Shown in pieces: positions 16,692 through 26,111 of a stretch of DNA of 64,000 bases (the stretch's first letter is position 1; the number at the start of each line of letters is the position of its first letter). The translations under genes and the position numbers were made by a program. The stretch is taken from contig NZ_JAMKQJ010000001.1 in the NCBI RefSeq assembly GCF_024643205.1, positions 558,001-622,000 on the forward strand. The letters run 5' to 3'. This DNA is from Parapedobacter tibetensis (lineage in GTDB: Bacteria > Bacteroidota > Bacteroidia > Sphingobacteriales > Sphingobacteriaceae). The notes beneath the pieces are model-generated. The model saw only the letters and a list, made by a program, of their open reading frames with translations. It was not told where the DNA came from and made no database searches.

Positions 16692-17864
16692 ATGGCTAAT
16701 GTACTTTATTTCTTTCCGATGAATCCCCATCGTGTAACCGCTGGTAACGAACAACGGGCCCGAACATTGTTAACCTATTTTCGGGACAAAGGACATACAG
16801 TTGACTTTGTAAGCAGTAACGATTATTGGGGGGGGGTGATTGCTGAACAAGATATATTATCGCTGAAACAGCAGCGTCTTATCCGGCACCACTTCAGCCT
16901 ATCAAAAAAGCCCCATATCCTTGGTATTAAAGATTTCCTACGTTTTGAAATCATTCGTTTTATCCGAAAACAACTTAAACCCAAAAGATCAGGCATTTCA
17001 AATTTCACCACAGACTATTCCCGAAGTCAATTCAATAAAGTAATTAAAACGCACAGCTACGACTATATTGTCATTAGCTACGCCTTTTGGGCCGATCTTG
17101 TCAAAAACAACCGCAATATCGGACATTCCACTATGACCATAATCGACGCCCATGATTTCATCACCGCACAGGAGCAGCCAAAGGTAGACATTAAATTAGG
17201 TAGTGCTTTTTCCGATGAAATCGAAAGATTAAGGGTGTTTGATGAAATATGGGCCGTGTCTGCTGATGAATATTATGTTTTTTCCCAACTTTGCAGGAAG
17301 CCAGTGCGGCTTATTCCCATTTGCGCCGATGCGGATTCCGACGAAATCGCTTCCGATAAAGAATTTGACCTCATTTTCGTCGGAGGCGATAACCCGCACA
17401 ACGTCAAATCAATCCAATGGTTCTTTGATGAAGTTTATCCGAAATTGCCTCCATCACTGCGCATCTGCATCGTCGGTAAGATTAACACGGTTCTTCCGGT
17501 CTATCCCAACGTAGTTAAAATAAAACAGGCCGTAAACCTCGGTGCCTATTACCGAAAATCGAGAATTGCCATTTGCCCGATGCTAAGTGGAACAGGAACC
17601 AAGGTAAAGGTTATTGAGGCGCTCGCTTACGGCCTTCCAGTCGTGTGTTCACCTCGGGGGGTGGATGGGTTGTTGAATAAGCGGGATAACGGATGCCTGA
17701 TCGCGGAAACTGCTGAATCATTCGCCAACCTGATCCAACGACTCTCGGCAGACATGGATTTCTATGCGTCGACTCAAAATCAGGCAATTTCCTACCATAA
17801 AAAATACCACAGCCTCAGGCACCTATATCGCGTTTTGGATGAGGTATTCGACAGCAGCCGTTAA
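16692..17864 (+). CDS. GT4-type glycosyltransferase
   Basis: A GT-B fold transferase of 390 residues starting 'MANVLYFFPMNPHRVTAGNE' after an AAGGAAAG stretch. The C-terminal nucleotide-sugar domain shows 'FDLIFVGGDNPHNVKSIQWF', 'LRICIVGKIN', 'YYRKSRIAICPMLSGTGTKV' and 'KVIEALAYGLPVVCSPRGVD', matching the GT4 E-x7-E-like donor site with E in 'VIEALAYG'. Closest in style to Glyco_trans_4_4/1_4 proteins. It ends convergently against the next minus-strand gene with the two stop codons overlapping (TTAA at 17861-17864). Confidence 0.85.
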   Translation: MANVLYFFPMNPHRVTAGNEQRARTLLTYFRDKGHTVDFVSSNDYWGGVIAEQDILSLKQQRLIRHHFSLSKKPHILGIKDFLRFEIIRFIRKQLKPKRSGISNFTTDYSRSQFNKVIKTHSYDYIVISYAFWADLVKNNRNIGHSTMTIIDAHDFITAQEQPKVDIKLGSAFSDEIERLRVFDEIWAVSADEYYVFSQLCRKPVRLIPICADADSDEIASDKEFDLIFVGGDNPHNVKSIQWFFDEVYPKLPPSLRICIVGKINTVLPVYPNVVKIKQAVNLGAYYRKSRIAICPMLSGTGTKVKVIEALAYGLPVVCSPRGVDGLLNKRDNGCLIAETAESFANLIQRLSADMDFYASTQNQAISYHKKYHSLRHLYRVLDEVFDSSR

Positions 17865-18868
17865 CGATGTTTAGGAAGTTGTTCATCTCGCAGCAAATCC
17901 ACAATACCCCATCCGACAACATCTTCCCAACCATACTTGCAGCGGAGAAAACCCCATTTCGCGCGCGCGCGGATCTTTCGTTTAAAACTTTGGGCAAGTA
18001 GGCTACCAATGAAGCCGGATAGCCGTATTCCCCACAGCTCCCTTTTCTGAAGCAGTCCGCCTCTGTATATCTTCATGGCCAAAAAGTATTTTCCGTTCAC
18101 GGCATAGCTTGCATGATGCCGCTTGTAAAGGTCGTCAATGAATGATCCGGTTAATTTCCTAGAGGGAATCAGGTGCCGGTAAACCAGTGTATCGTCATAA
18201 TATAACTTGTAACCACGCAATACCAGCCGCAGGCAATATTCGCTATCTTCGGTGGACATCAGGGATAGATTGTTGAGTTGCAATAAAAACGACGGGTATT
18301 TGTTATAGATTGCCCGGTACAATGCCGTCCGAGATCCTAATCCGGCCCCCCAAAGGTGTCCTTTGTAAGTAACGTCACCTGTTTGCTTGCCTTGAGGCCC
18401 CACGGCATACCCTTCCTGATACCGGTCAAACCATTCCGGCAACGGCTGGTTTTCCTCAGTAACGGGAATCCCCTGGCCACCCACCGCCCCAACTTCGGGG
18501 TGGGCATCCAATAACGCCACAGTCTTATACAAGTAGTCAGGAGCCAGCCAATTGTCATCATCGCATATCACAAAGTAAGCATAGCGGGCGCGCTTCATGG
18601 CTGCCTGCAGTGCATAATATTTCCCCGACCGCCCTTCTCGCAAGTGAACCAACCTGCTGCTTAGTCCGCCAAATTTTGTCCATTCGGCCTGCGCAATTGT
18701 GGTTGATTCGTCGGTAGACGCATTGTCAACAAAAACCAACTCCCATGGAATGGTAGCTGGCAATTGCTGCGCCGCCAAATGCCGTAACGTATCGGGTAAG
18801 TTTTTGGCCCCATTGTGGGTACACAGGATAACGGACATTCCCCGTTCTAAATTGTTCGTCGAACTCAT
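17861..18868 (-). CDS. Family 2 glycosyltransferase
   Basis: GT-A protein of 335 residues: 'MSVILCTHNGAKNLPDTLRH', 'ELVFVDNASTDESTTIAQA', then 'YFVICDDDNWLAPDYLYKT' with the DDD metal site, and 'LMSTEDSEYCLRLVLRGYKL' with the ED base. 'GAVGGQGIPV' and 'GHLWGAGLGSRTALY' are typical of the group that adds sugars to O-antigen-like chains. It overlaps the upstream GT2 gene (18865) by ATGA and the convergent GT4 gene by four bases. Confidence 0.9.
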   Translation of the reverse strand: MSSTNNLERGMSVILCTHNGAKNLPDTLRHLAAQQLPATIPWELVFVDNASTDESTTIAQAEWTKFGGLSSRLVHLREGRSGKYYALQAAMKRARYAYFVICDDDNWLAPDYLYKTVALLDAHPEVGAVGGQGIPVTEENQPLPEWFDRYQEGYAVGPQGKQTGDVTYKGHLWGAGLGSRTALYRAIYNKYPSFLLQLNNLSLMSTEDSEYCLRLVLRGYKLYYDDTLVYRHLIPSRKLTGSFIDDLYKRHHASYAVNGKYFLAMKIYRGGLLQKRELWGIRLSGFIGSLLAQSFKRKIRARAKWGFLRCKYGWEDVVGWGIVDLLRDEQLPKHR

Positions 18869-19662
18869 ACCGTAACCGGACTCGGCGTTTGGCGGTACCC
18901 CGGCCCACGGTAAGCCAATTTATGGGTAACGGATTCCTCATAAATTTGTTTATTCGGTTCGAAATTGGATCTCGGGCTCAGTCGGTGAAACAGGTGGTAT
19001 CCGACCGCAGCCCATTTCAACCGGTTTTTTCGGATACCTGCATTGATCAGCCGTTCGCCAAATTCAGTGTCTTCCCAGCCCCATCCCTCAAAACCGTTGT
19101 AATAACCATTTACTTTAATATAGTCTGCGCGCCAAAAGGCTAAATTACATCCTTTTACTTTTCGTGAACTCAACGAATCCGTATGGAAAATGCCGGAAAG
19201 TTTGGGACACCGAATCGCGTTGAACCGCCCACAGGTTATTTCTTTTGTGAAGAAACTGAAATCTAACTGCTTATTCGCTAACGCTTGTGCAGTTTTCCGC
19301 TCCCCGATCATCGCCCGGCTTCCCTGCACGAAATAACCGCGTTCGGCTGCTTTCAAATGGTCTTTGATGAAATGACGGTGGAGGACGATATCTCCATCAA
19401 TTTCGATGATATAGGGGCTGGTTGCTTGCTGTATGGCTTTATTCAGCACAATGGTTTTGCGGAACCCCTCATCCTCGTGCCAGACATGCTTAATGGGGAG
19501 CCTCCCCGCGTAGCAATCAATCAACGCGCCGGTGCGTTCGTCCGAACCGTCGTCGGCAATAAGTACTTCGTCTGGCAAGCGGCTTTGGCGGACAACGCTT
19601 CGCAACACGAGGTCAAGTGCCTCCGGCCAGTTAAATGTCGAAATTAATAACGCTATTTTCAT
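18865..19662 (-). CDS. Family 2 glycosyltransferase with GT7-like C-terminal domain
   Basis: The 265-residue protein has an N-terminal GT2 domain ('IALLISTFNWPEALDLVLRS', 'EVLIADDGSDERT', 'YIIEIDGDIVLHRHFIKDH') and a C-terminal galactosyltransferase-like segment with 'GCNLAFWRADYIKVNGYYN' and 'GFEGWGWEDTEFGERLINAG'. The GWGWED motif is diagnostic of the GT7 C-terminal fold seen in bacterial chondroitin- and LPS-type transferases. First gene of a two-gene minus-strand block with the GT2 gene 17861-18868. No perfect -7 box is visible upstream (a TAAAATTTG with one extra base lies about 9 bases before the ATG). Confidence 0.9.
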   Translation of the reverse strand: MKIALLISTFNWPEALDLVLRSVVRQSRLPDEVLIADDGSDERTGALIDCYAGRLPIKHVWHEDEGFRKTIVLNKAIQQATSPYIIEIDGDIVLHRHFIKDHLKAAERGYFVQGSRAMIGERKTAQALANKQLDFSFFTKEITCGRFNAIRCPKLSGIFHTDSLSSRKVKGCNLAFWRADYIKVNGYYNGFEGWGWEDTEFGERLINAGIRKNRLKWAAVGYHLFHRLSPRSNFEPNKQIYEESVTHKLAYRGPGYRQTPSPVTV

Positions 19663-19968
19663 GTACCGTTCAAATTTTACAAATGACTATAAACACACCT
19701 CCATTGGCATCGAATCCAATACTCATAAATTCCCTACTACTCCAGACGTATTAATCAAATACCATGCTAATATGAGCCGATTCCTTATTTTCTAACGGAA
19801 TAACGCCTACATTCGCTACAATCCTTGCTAATTTCTTTTAAGAAAGACAAGTCCCATCAGCGATCTAACTACAAAGTTCTACAGAATAAGTAAGGCACTC
19901 ATTGGAATGGGAATTAATTGATCCGTGGTGATACTACCTCCGCCAAAACCTTACATAAAATACCACTT
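19663..19968. other. Intergenic spacer without recognised gene (306 bp)
   Basis: AT-rich spacer between two minus-strand glycosyltransferase blocks. It must hold the promoter of the 19662 gene; the only candidate is the imperfect TAAAATTTG. No repeat, RNA or open frame that I can support. Confidence 0.5.
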
Positions 19969-21054
19969 TTAGCTCAAAACAAACGCTAAGTAATTGTTTT
20001 GCTGAAATGCAAATTCCCACTTTGCTGACTGATATAGGGTTCCGTCCGTGTTCGCAGACTGACCGTTCGTGCCGGTAAATATATCTTCGCTCAACGTTTG
20101 GACATCATAAAAAATGGCGTTTTCCTTGAAGTCCTCGATACCACGGAACGATGCTTCCATGAGTAAGGGTTTCTTGAACGCAAAAGCCATATTGAAAGCT
20201 CCGGTAATTTTATGGTGTTGGTAAAGCACAAACCCCGGCGTACTGGGGTGAATGAGTGGCATCACGGCATCTGCCAATTGCATATAGGCGTGGAGCAACT
20301 CGTAAGGAACAAATGCATCAAAAAGGATGAAGCTCGACTGCAAACCCAGTTCGTTTGCCTGCTGCTTAATCATATCGCCATCATTGCCTTTAGCGTTGCC
20401 CAATAGAATGAATTTCCACCTGCTCTCCAACTCAGCCTGCTTAACCGCCTTAATCAATCCCAAATAATCTCTTCGTTGTAAGCTCACTTGCCCCGGAATA
20501 CATATCCAAGTCTCCCCTGCTGGCTTTGTAATTTGATTGGGTGTCGCTAGCTTCGGAAAAAATGCCGGATAATAGGAAGAAAACTGCAACCCTTTTAATG
20601 AAGCTACAGATGGCAATAGGTAATCATTCAACACCAAATACTTCTTGATCTTACTGCTGATAATTCGCTGTCCAATTCCTTTGTAAAATTTATGGGTATT
20701 GTGGATGGTACCTATCAGCCTCATACTGCGAGGGAACGGCAAGATAAACAGTTTCTTGATCCCCCCCTGAGCGGTGTTGAACACTACGCGGTCAAACTTT
20801 TGCTCCAGCAAATAACGGTATAGCTTCCAGACATTTTTCCATTGGAACGACTGTGAGGATTGGAAACCGAATATCTTTACGGATAACACCAGTTCTTTAC
20901 AGGCTGTTACCCGTGGCTCCAAATCAGCCGTGATAACCAGTATGGTATCTGCATGTCCATGAAGGAAAAGACACTGGCTATAGAGGCACTCATCATGGGA
21001 GCCCCCCACCTCAACCAAAGCTATGCGCTTGTGGGGTACCTTCTCGCTATTCAT
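19969..21054 (-). CDS. GT4-like glycosyltransferase (divergent)
   Basis: A 361-residue protein with two halves of a GT-B enzyme: an acceptor half ('KRIALVEVGGSHDECLYSQC', 'RVVFNTAQGGIKKLFILPFP', 'IGTIHNTHKF') and a donor half ('WICIPGQVSLQRRDYLGLIK', 'WKFILLGNAKGNDG', 'LADAVMPLIHPSTPGFVLYQ', 'KITGAFNMAFAFKKPLLME'). The canonical EX7E motif is not clear, so the family call rests on overall layout and context. Overlaps the upstream GT4 gene by eight bases, so the two are co-translated. Confidence 0.7.
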   Translation of the reverse strand: MNSEKVPHKRIALVEVGGSHDECLYSQCLFLHGHADTILVITADLEPRVTACKELVLSVKIFGFQSSQSFQWKNVWKLYRYLLEQKFDRVVFNTAQGGIKKLFILPFPRSMRLIGTIHNTHKFYKGIGQRIISSKIKKYLVLNDYLLPSVASLKGLQFSSYYPAFFPKLATPNQITKPAGETWICIPGQVSLQRRDYLGLIKAVKQAELESRWKFILLGNAKGNDGDMIKQQANELGLQSSFILFDAFVPYELLHAYMQLADAVMPLIHPSTPGFVLYQHHKITGAFNMAFAFKKPLLMEASFRGIEDFKENAIFYDVQTLSEDIFTGTNGQSANTDGTLYQSAKWEFAFQQNNYLAFVLS

Positions 21055-22135
21055 TGATGTATGCCTCTACGGTGGCCATGATTCGGGATTTCTCAAACGT
21101 ATTAATAATATGCAACATGCCGTCCTCACCCATCTTCTTGCAAAGCTCGGGATCATTTTTCAAGAGACATACCTTATCTGCACATGCTACCACATCATTC
21201 TTGGATACCAAAAAACCTGATAGGTTAGGTTGTACAAGTTCAGGATTGCTGCTGACATCAAAAGCGATGATAGCTTTTCGGCAAAGGGAAGCCTCGGCGA
21301 GCACGTAACCGAACCCTTCCCACAGGGAAGGGAGTAAAAAGATATCGCATGGCATCAGTACATCCTTCACGTTGTCGATAAATCCTGTGAATAGGATATT
21401 ATTTTCCACGCCAAGACTTCGGCTCAGTTTTTTCAGCTCACTTTCTAATCTGCCTGAACCGGCAATGATGATTTTATGAGCAATGCTGCGCTGCTGCAAC
21501 TCGGCTGATAGCAGTATCAAAAACTTTTGGTTCTTTTGTTCCTCAAGCCTTCCTAGGTTTGCAATGACTACCTCTCCGGGCACTTTGGTATAAATCGGAT
21601 CAAAAGGAGCATGCACAAATGCTTCTACATCGATTGGATTATAAATCACTTTGATTTTCTCTTTCGGGAAAAGGTGTGTGTTGCGTTGTAGGATAGTCTC
21701 TTTGGTAGCTTCTGAATTGGCCAATATATCCGTGATCCAATAGTTAAACATGTACTGATTAAATAGGCTATTTTTTATGGGAATGGCGCTCCCCCGTCGA
21801 TAAATAATCCGTTGCACGCCCGCCTTCGCAGCCGCCTGCCCGGCTAGTTTCAGATCGCTGGATAGGTTAATCAATAAGATATCAATGTGGAGTGCTTGAA
21901 AAATCTGTTTGAGTGCATACACTTTCAACCGGTTGAGGAAACTGTAATTACTTACTTTAAAAGGCACAAACTTGACATTGGGATGTCCACTGATTTTTTG
22001 CTGCAAAATGCTCCCCTCCTGGGCAAAAAAGACGACCGGGTAACCACGATTAGCAAAATACAATGCGGCTTCATAATGCCACTTTTCTCCTCCACCCCAT
22101 GTTTTGGCCGAGTTGAAGAATCCTAATTTCCGCAT
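21047..22135 (-). CDS. GT4 glycosyltransferase
   Basis: GT-B protein of 362 residues from ATG 22135 (MRKLGFFNSAKTWGGGEKWH); a TTG at 22150 lies further upstream in frame. Acceptor-side loop 'KTWGGGEKWHYEAALYFANR' and donor-side motifs 'IANLGRLEEQKNQKFLILLS', 'HKIIIAGSGRLESELKKLS', 'NILFTGFIDNVKDVLMPCD' and 'LLPSLWEGFGYVLAEASLCR' are textbook GT4, with the catalytic glutamates in EGFGYVLAE. Followed with overlap by the 19969 gene. Probably adds a hexose to the LPS or capsule chain; sugar not determined. Confidence 0.93.
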   Translation of the reverse strand: MRKLGFFNSAKTWGGGEKWHYEAALYFANRGYPVVFFAQEGSILQQKISGHPNVKFVPFKVSNYSFLNRLKVYALKQIFQALHIDILLINLSSDLKLAGQAAAKAGVQRIIYRRGSAIPIKNSLFNQYMFNYWITDILANSEATKETILQRNTHLFPKEKIKVIYNPIDVEAFVHAPFDPIYTKVPGEVVIANLGRLEEQKNQKFLILLSAELQQRSIAHKIIIAGSGRLESELKKLSRSLGVENNILFTGFIDNVKDVLMPCDIFLLPSLWEGFGYVLAEASLCRKAIIAFDVSSNPELVQPNLSGFLVSKNDVVACADKVCLLKNDPELCKKMGEDGMLHIINTFEKSRIMATVEAYINE

Positions 22136-22227
22136 GGAACATTGATTCAATAAAGTCAGGTTCGAGCAGCTAAGTTAGAAATTTATATGGAAAAACACGA
22201 GGATGCAATTAAGGGGTCACTTAAGAT

Positions 22228-23352
22228 TTATCCCCTCAATACGTTTCCATAGCATGCCATCAACTGCCGGGCAATGGGGGCATCATTGAATCGCTGGGCG
22301 TATTCAAACCCTTTATCAACCATTTCGGTTCGTAATTGAGTATCGGTAAGCAGGTCCTCGATGGCCTGGCCTATCCCCGCTACATCATCCGGGGACACAT
22401 ATGTTGAATGCGGGCCGCCCGCCTCAGGGAAACATCCGGTATTGGTAGTGATCACGGGCACACCGGAATGGAGTGCTTCAATAATAGGGATACCAAACCC
22501 CTCAAAACGGGAAGGATAAATAAATAATTTGGCTAACTGATATACGATAGCCAGTTCCCGAATGGACAATCCCTTGGCAAAAAGGACATTCTTTTGCAAT
22601 CCATTATGCCGGATATAGGTCCTCACCTCCTTCGCATATTCGGTTTCTTTCCCCACAATGACCAAGCAAGTATCCGATAAATGCTTGATGGCTTTTACCA
22701 CGGACAAGACGTTTTTGCGTTCCTCGATGGTACCCACATTCAGAATGAAAGAGGTAGGGAGGCTATATTTTTTTCGTATCTGTTCTTTTTCATATTCATC
22801 ATACCGCTGTTTGAATGCCGGATGGCAACCTTGGTATATTACTTCTACTTTCGTTTCATCCACGTTCAGAAATTCGACGATGTCACGTTTGGTCTGCTCA
22901 CTGATGGCAATGATACGGTCTGCCCGATGGGCAGCATACCTGAATTTACGGAAGTATATATTACAGTCGATATAAGAAAATAATTGTGGGTAGCGCACAA
23001 AAATAAGGTCGTGGATGGTGACAATACTTTTAATTCGATGTCGCCCAAGGCCAACGGGTATTTCGCCTGATAGCCCATGAAACAATTCGATACCATCCTT
23101 CTTCACATCGCCTACCATATTCCGTTGCCGCCATAAATTGTAAAACGTCCTATTGAAGCGAGATTGGGGCAATCGTTCGAACACATGGGTACCATTAGGT
23201 TCAAATAGCCTCTGCCGTGCGGATTTAGGGTTGTAGAGATAGTATTTGTTTTCAGGATAGTGTTCGCTCAGCATCCGCACCAAATCCCTTCCATAATTGC
23301 CTAATCCCGTTTGGTTATGGAATACCCGTTTTGCCTCATAGCCGATGTTCAT
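22228..23352 (-). CDS. GT4 glycosyltransferase
   Basis: GT-B transferase of 374 residues. 'NQTGLGNYGRDLVRMLSEHY' is the N-terminal glycine loop; 'KSIVTIHDLIFVRYPQLFS', 'IIAISEQTKRDIVEFLNVDE', 'FILNVGTIEERKNVLSVVKA' and 'LFIYPSRFEGFGIPIIEALH' follow the GT4 order with EX7E as EGFGIPIIE. Similar to mannosyltransferases of O-antigen clusters (WbpX/WbdA-like), though the sugar is inferred only by resemblance. Its ATG overlaps the stop of the upstream GT9 gene, making it the third gene of the DUF4254-GT9-GT4 operon. Confidence 0.93.
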   Translation of the reverse strand: MNIGYEAKRVFHNQTGLGNYGRDLVRMLSEHYPENKYYLYNPKSARQRLFEPNGTHVFERLPQSRFNRTFYNLWRQRNMVGDVKKDGIELFHGLSGEIPVGLGRHRIKSIVTIHDLIFVRYPQLFSYIDCNIYFRKFRYAAHRADRIIAISEQTKRDIVEFLNVDETKVEVIYQGCHPAFKQRYDEYEKEQIRKKYSLPTSFILNVGTIEERKNVLSVVKAIKHLSDTCLVIVGKETEYAKEVRTYIRHNGLQKNVLFAKGLSIRELAIVYQLAKLFIYPSRFEGFGIPIIEALHSGVPVITTNTGCFPEAGGPHSTYVSPDDVAGIGQAIEDLLTDTQLRTEMVDKGFEYAQRFNDAPIARQLMACYGNVLRG

Positions 23353-24380
23353 AGACCTAGTTCCCTTAATTTATCGATAATCATTTCTGGAGCGATTAAC
23401 TCCATGCTATCTTTTCCATTACAGATGCAGGGTTTGTTTCCATAGATGGAGCTTGGCCGTGCCGGATGGTCTACTTGTATGCAATCTTCCAGCCGTTGTC
23501 CGTACCCCAGGAAACCAGCATAAGGATGTGTTGCACCCCAGATGGATAGCGCACGTACCCCCATGAGGGAGGCCATGTGCATACCAGCTGAATCCATGCT
23601 CAACATGGTATCCAAGTTGGAAATGATGGCCAACTCCTGTTGTAAGGAAAACTGGCCAATGGTACTACATACATTTTCATATTTCTGCTGCCATGCACTC
23701 GCTATTTGCGCTTCCCATTCACCTCCTCCAAAGATAAAAATGGCATGACACTGTCTGTCGAGGTATTCAATTACCTTTTCCATACGCTCCAGTGGGTATA
23801 CCTTAGGAAGATGCTGCGCAAAGGGAGCTATTCCGATCTTGGCTGCATGATCATCGGCAAACAACCGCTTTGCCGTTTCGGGGAGTGGCAAGCGTCGCCG
23901 ATGCAGGGTATGGCTAAGCACGATAGGATATCCAAGTTGCCTGAATACATCCGCATAGCGCTCCACGGTAGGTTTCAGTGGTTTCAATATTTTATTACGT
24001 GGCCGCGTCAGCTCCTTTTTCTCTTTTTGACCTTTATCAATTTGTTGAATGGGAATCCCATTTGTGCGAAACAACGAAGATAGTACTCGGCTACGGATAT
24101 TGTAATGCAAATCGGCAACCACAAGTGGTCTATAGGCCAGCAACTCCTTGAAAAGCTTGTATAACCCCTTGATTCCCTTGTGTGCATGGTTAGGATGGAA
24201 TGGATGGAATAGCAGCCCCGGAATGTCCGCAAAAAAAGGTTTGAATACCTCCCTGCTTACCATGATAATACCGACACCTTGGTGTTGACTTGCAAATTCC
24301 CGCAATACACTTGCCACCATGGCCACATCGCCCATGGCTGAAAACCGGAGCACCAGAAGCCTGGGATTGCCCTGCTCCAT
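23349..24380 (-). CDS. GT9 glycosyltransferase (LPS heptosyltransferase family)
   Basis: ADP-heptose:LPS heptosyltransferase-family protein of 343 residues, acting on the lipopolysaccharide core in the cytoplasm. 'LLVLRFSAMGDVAMVASVLR' is the typical GT9 opening; 'IGIAPFAQHLPKVYPLERME' and 'SNLDTMLSMDSAGMHMASLM' then 'VRALSIWGATHPYAGFLGYG' give the donor-site signature. Several Bacteroidota GT9 proteins lack an obvious heptose pathway, so the donor may differ. The frame can start at GTG 24383; ATG 24380 gives a TGATG junction with the DUF4254 gene. This is the best evidence that the island builds LPS. Confidence 0.92.
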   Translation of the reverse strand: MEQGNPRLLVLRFSAMGDVAMVASVLREFASQHQGVGIIMVSREVFKPFFADIPGLLFHPFHPNHAHKGIKGLYKLFKELLAYRPLVVADLHYNIRSRVLSSLFRTNGIPIQQIDKGQKEKKELTRPRNKILKPLKPTVERYADVFRQLGYPIVLSHTLHRRRLPLPETAKRLFADDHAAKIGIAPFAQHLPKVYPLERMEKVIEYLDRQCHAIFIFGGGEWEAQIASAWQQKYENVCSTIGQFSLQQELAIISNLDTMLSMDSAGMHMASLMGVRALSIWGATHPYAGFLGYGQRLEDCIQVDHPARPSSIYGNKPCICNGKDSMELIAPEMIIDKLRELGL

Positions 24381-24982
24381 CACTTGCCCGCATATAGTAC
24401 CGGGTTGAGAGCCGGGTCGTTATACATTTTCATCTGCTTGTATACCTTCATGTATTTCCTGCCTGCCTGTATATCTTCAAGGAGTTCATCAATGCTGTGA
24501 GAAAGATCCTTTTGCTGTTCTACCAATACCGCTAGCTTACTTTTACATGCCGTGATATGCGCTAACGAGGCCTCTGCACGCAAAGTTTCCTGCCGCATGT
24601 GATAGATTTTGAGGGTTAGGATGGATAATCGGTCTATCGCCCATGCAGGGCTTTCCGTATTTATTTTGGCATCGTCGTGTGGCTCCACCCCGGCAAATTT
24701 CCGCAAGAAATAACTGTCAATGTATTCTACCGTATCTGTGCGGTCTTGGTTGGATTGGTCAATGCGCCTTTTCCATAGCAAGCCCGTTTCAGGATCAATA
24801 TCAGGCCTACGAACTTCATCTTCCATGTGCCACTGTACGGTATCGATCCAGCACTTCAAATAGAGCAAATGTTCCAGCGAATCGGGGGGGTATGGGTTTG
24901 AGATATCATGGTCGATTTGATCATGGACATGGTACGCTGTTACTGCCTCGTCGAAAATCCGGTTTGCTTCTTCGCTAATCAT
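24380..24982 (-). CDS. DUF4254 protein
   Basis: A 200-residue helical protein starting 'MISEEANRIFDEAVTAYHVH', with 'HLLYLKCWIDTVQWHMEDEV', 'RRPDIDPETGLLWKRRIDQS', 'NQDRTDTVEYIDSYFL' and a final coiled-coil-like stretch. This is the conserved DUF4254 pattern; in Bacteroidota the gene usually stands directly before a GT9 gene, as here. Function unknown, presumably linked to LPS core assembly. The open frame extends to 25048, but a perfect -7 box ends three bases before ATG 24982, which makes the longer form unlikely. First gene of the operon running to 22228. Confidence 0.88.
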   Translation of the reverse strand: MISEEANRIFDEAVTAYHVHDQIDHDISNPYPPDSLEHLLYLKCWIDTVQWHMEDEVRRPDIDPETGLLWKRRIDQSNQDRTDTVEYIDSYFLRKFAGVEPHDDAKINTESPAWAIDRLSILTLKIYHMRQETLRAEASLAHITACKSKLAVLVEQQKDLSHSIDELLEDIQAGRKYMKVYKQMKMYNDPALNPVLYAGK

Positions 24983-24985
24983 GGT

Positions 24986-24993
24986 CAAACTTA
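24986..24993 (-). promoter_or_regulatory. -7 box (TAAGTTTG) for the DUF4254-GT9-GT4 operon
   Basis: Exact TAnnTTTG on the minus strand; only ACC separates it from the ATG at 24982. Predicts a leaderless mRNA and fixes the start codon of the DUF4254 gene. Confidence 0.55.
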
Positions 24994-25232
24994 GATAAAC
25001 TTGGTATTTTTTACAAGTGTTAGTTTTTACGTTACAAGCTCCCACCAATTTATCCTTTTCTCATCGGCCATAGATAGGATGAAACCTGAAGCACAAAAGT
25101 GATACCAATACCAGGCATTTCTATTCAATTCTTGCCTATTAATAACCATATTTTAACCTATTTTAACAAATAGTTGCATAAATGAAGTTAATATCTGTAT
25201 GTTTATATATGGTTTACTAACTTTATGCTATT

Positions 25233-26111
25233 ATGAAAGCGCTCCAATTTACCATCCCTGTTGAGCCCGATAAGACTGTGATTGTACAGGAAGACATCGT
25301 TCCCCAATTTTATCCACACTTGCATAGGCATAAAGAGGCTCAGCTGATTTGGATTCTTAGGGGAGAGGGCACGTTGATTGCCGAAAACACGATGCACACA
25401 TTCAAGCCAAACGATATTTTTATGATCGCCCCAAACCAATCGCATGTATTCAAAAGCAGTCGAAAGGAAGGGGGAAGCATTGAAAATGAGGGCATCCATA
25501 ACATTTCCGTTTTTTATGACCCGAACGGCCATCTCGCCAATTTCCTCCAACTTCCCGAATTGAGTCAATTGAATGCGTTCTTGAAGGAATATAAATGTGG
25601 ATTCAAACTTCCGGAGGACCATTTCCATTCGGTCTCCAAACGTATCTTGAAGCTCAAAGAGTCTAACAGTATGGATCAGATGCTGCATTTTCTCCATCTT
25701 CTCCGTATATTCTGCCGCATGACGCCCAAGCCTAGTCACCTTTCTACATTCAACAAAGAGCACATCACCGATGGGGAGGGGTTACGCATGGGTAATATCT
25801 ACAACTACATTTTGCATCATCATCAAAATGCATTGACATTAGAGGAAGTGGCGGCCGAGGCTCACCTAACACCGCAAGCTTTTTGCCGATATTTCAAAAA
25901 GCATACGGGAGTTACCTTCGTTACATTCCTCAATGAGATGCGGATAAACCAAGCTTGTAAAAAACTCACAGCTGGCGAATATGATAGCATAGCCACCGTG
26001 GCCTATAACTGCGGATTCAATAGCATCACCAATTTCAACCGGGTGTTCAAAAGCATAGCCGGAGCATCGCCCAAGGAGTATTTATCCAAGTATCTCCACA
26101 ACGTACAATGA
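25233..26111 (+). CDS. AraC-family transcriptional regulator
   Basis: DNA-binding regulator of 292 residues with an N-terminal cupin-like sensor ('QFYPHLHRHKEAQLIWILRG', 'PNDIFMIAPNQSHVF') and a C-terminal AraC double helix-turn-helix ('LTLEEVAAEAHLTPQAFCRY', 'FKKHTGVTFVTFLNEMRI', 'YDSIATVAYNCGFNSITNFN', 'RVFKSIAGASPKEYL'). It stands upstream of, and in the same direction as, the hydroxyproline catabolic genes, so it is the likely regulator of that pathway; the inducer is inferred from context. A TAACTTTA box seven bases before the ATG suggests an almost leaderless transcript. Confidence 0.9.
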   Translation: MKALQFTIPVEPDKTVIVQEDIVPQFYPHLHRHKEAQLIWILRGEGTLIAENTMHTFKPNDIFMIAPNQSHVFKSSRKEGGSIENEGIHNISVFYDPNGHLANFLQLPELSQLNAFLKEYKCGFKLPEDHFHSVSKRILKLKESNSMDQMLHFLHLLRIFCRMTPKPSHLSTFNKEHITDGEGLRMGNIYNYILHHHQNALTLEEVAAEAHLTPQAFCRYFKKHTGVTFVTFLNEMRINQACKKLTAGEYDSIATVAYNCGFNSITNFNRVFKSIAGASPKEYLSKYLHNVQ

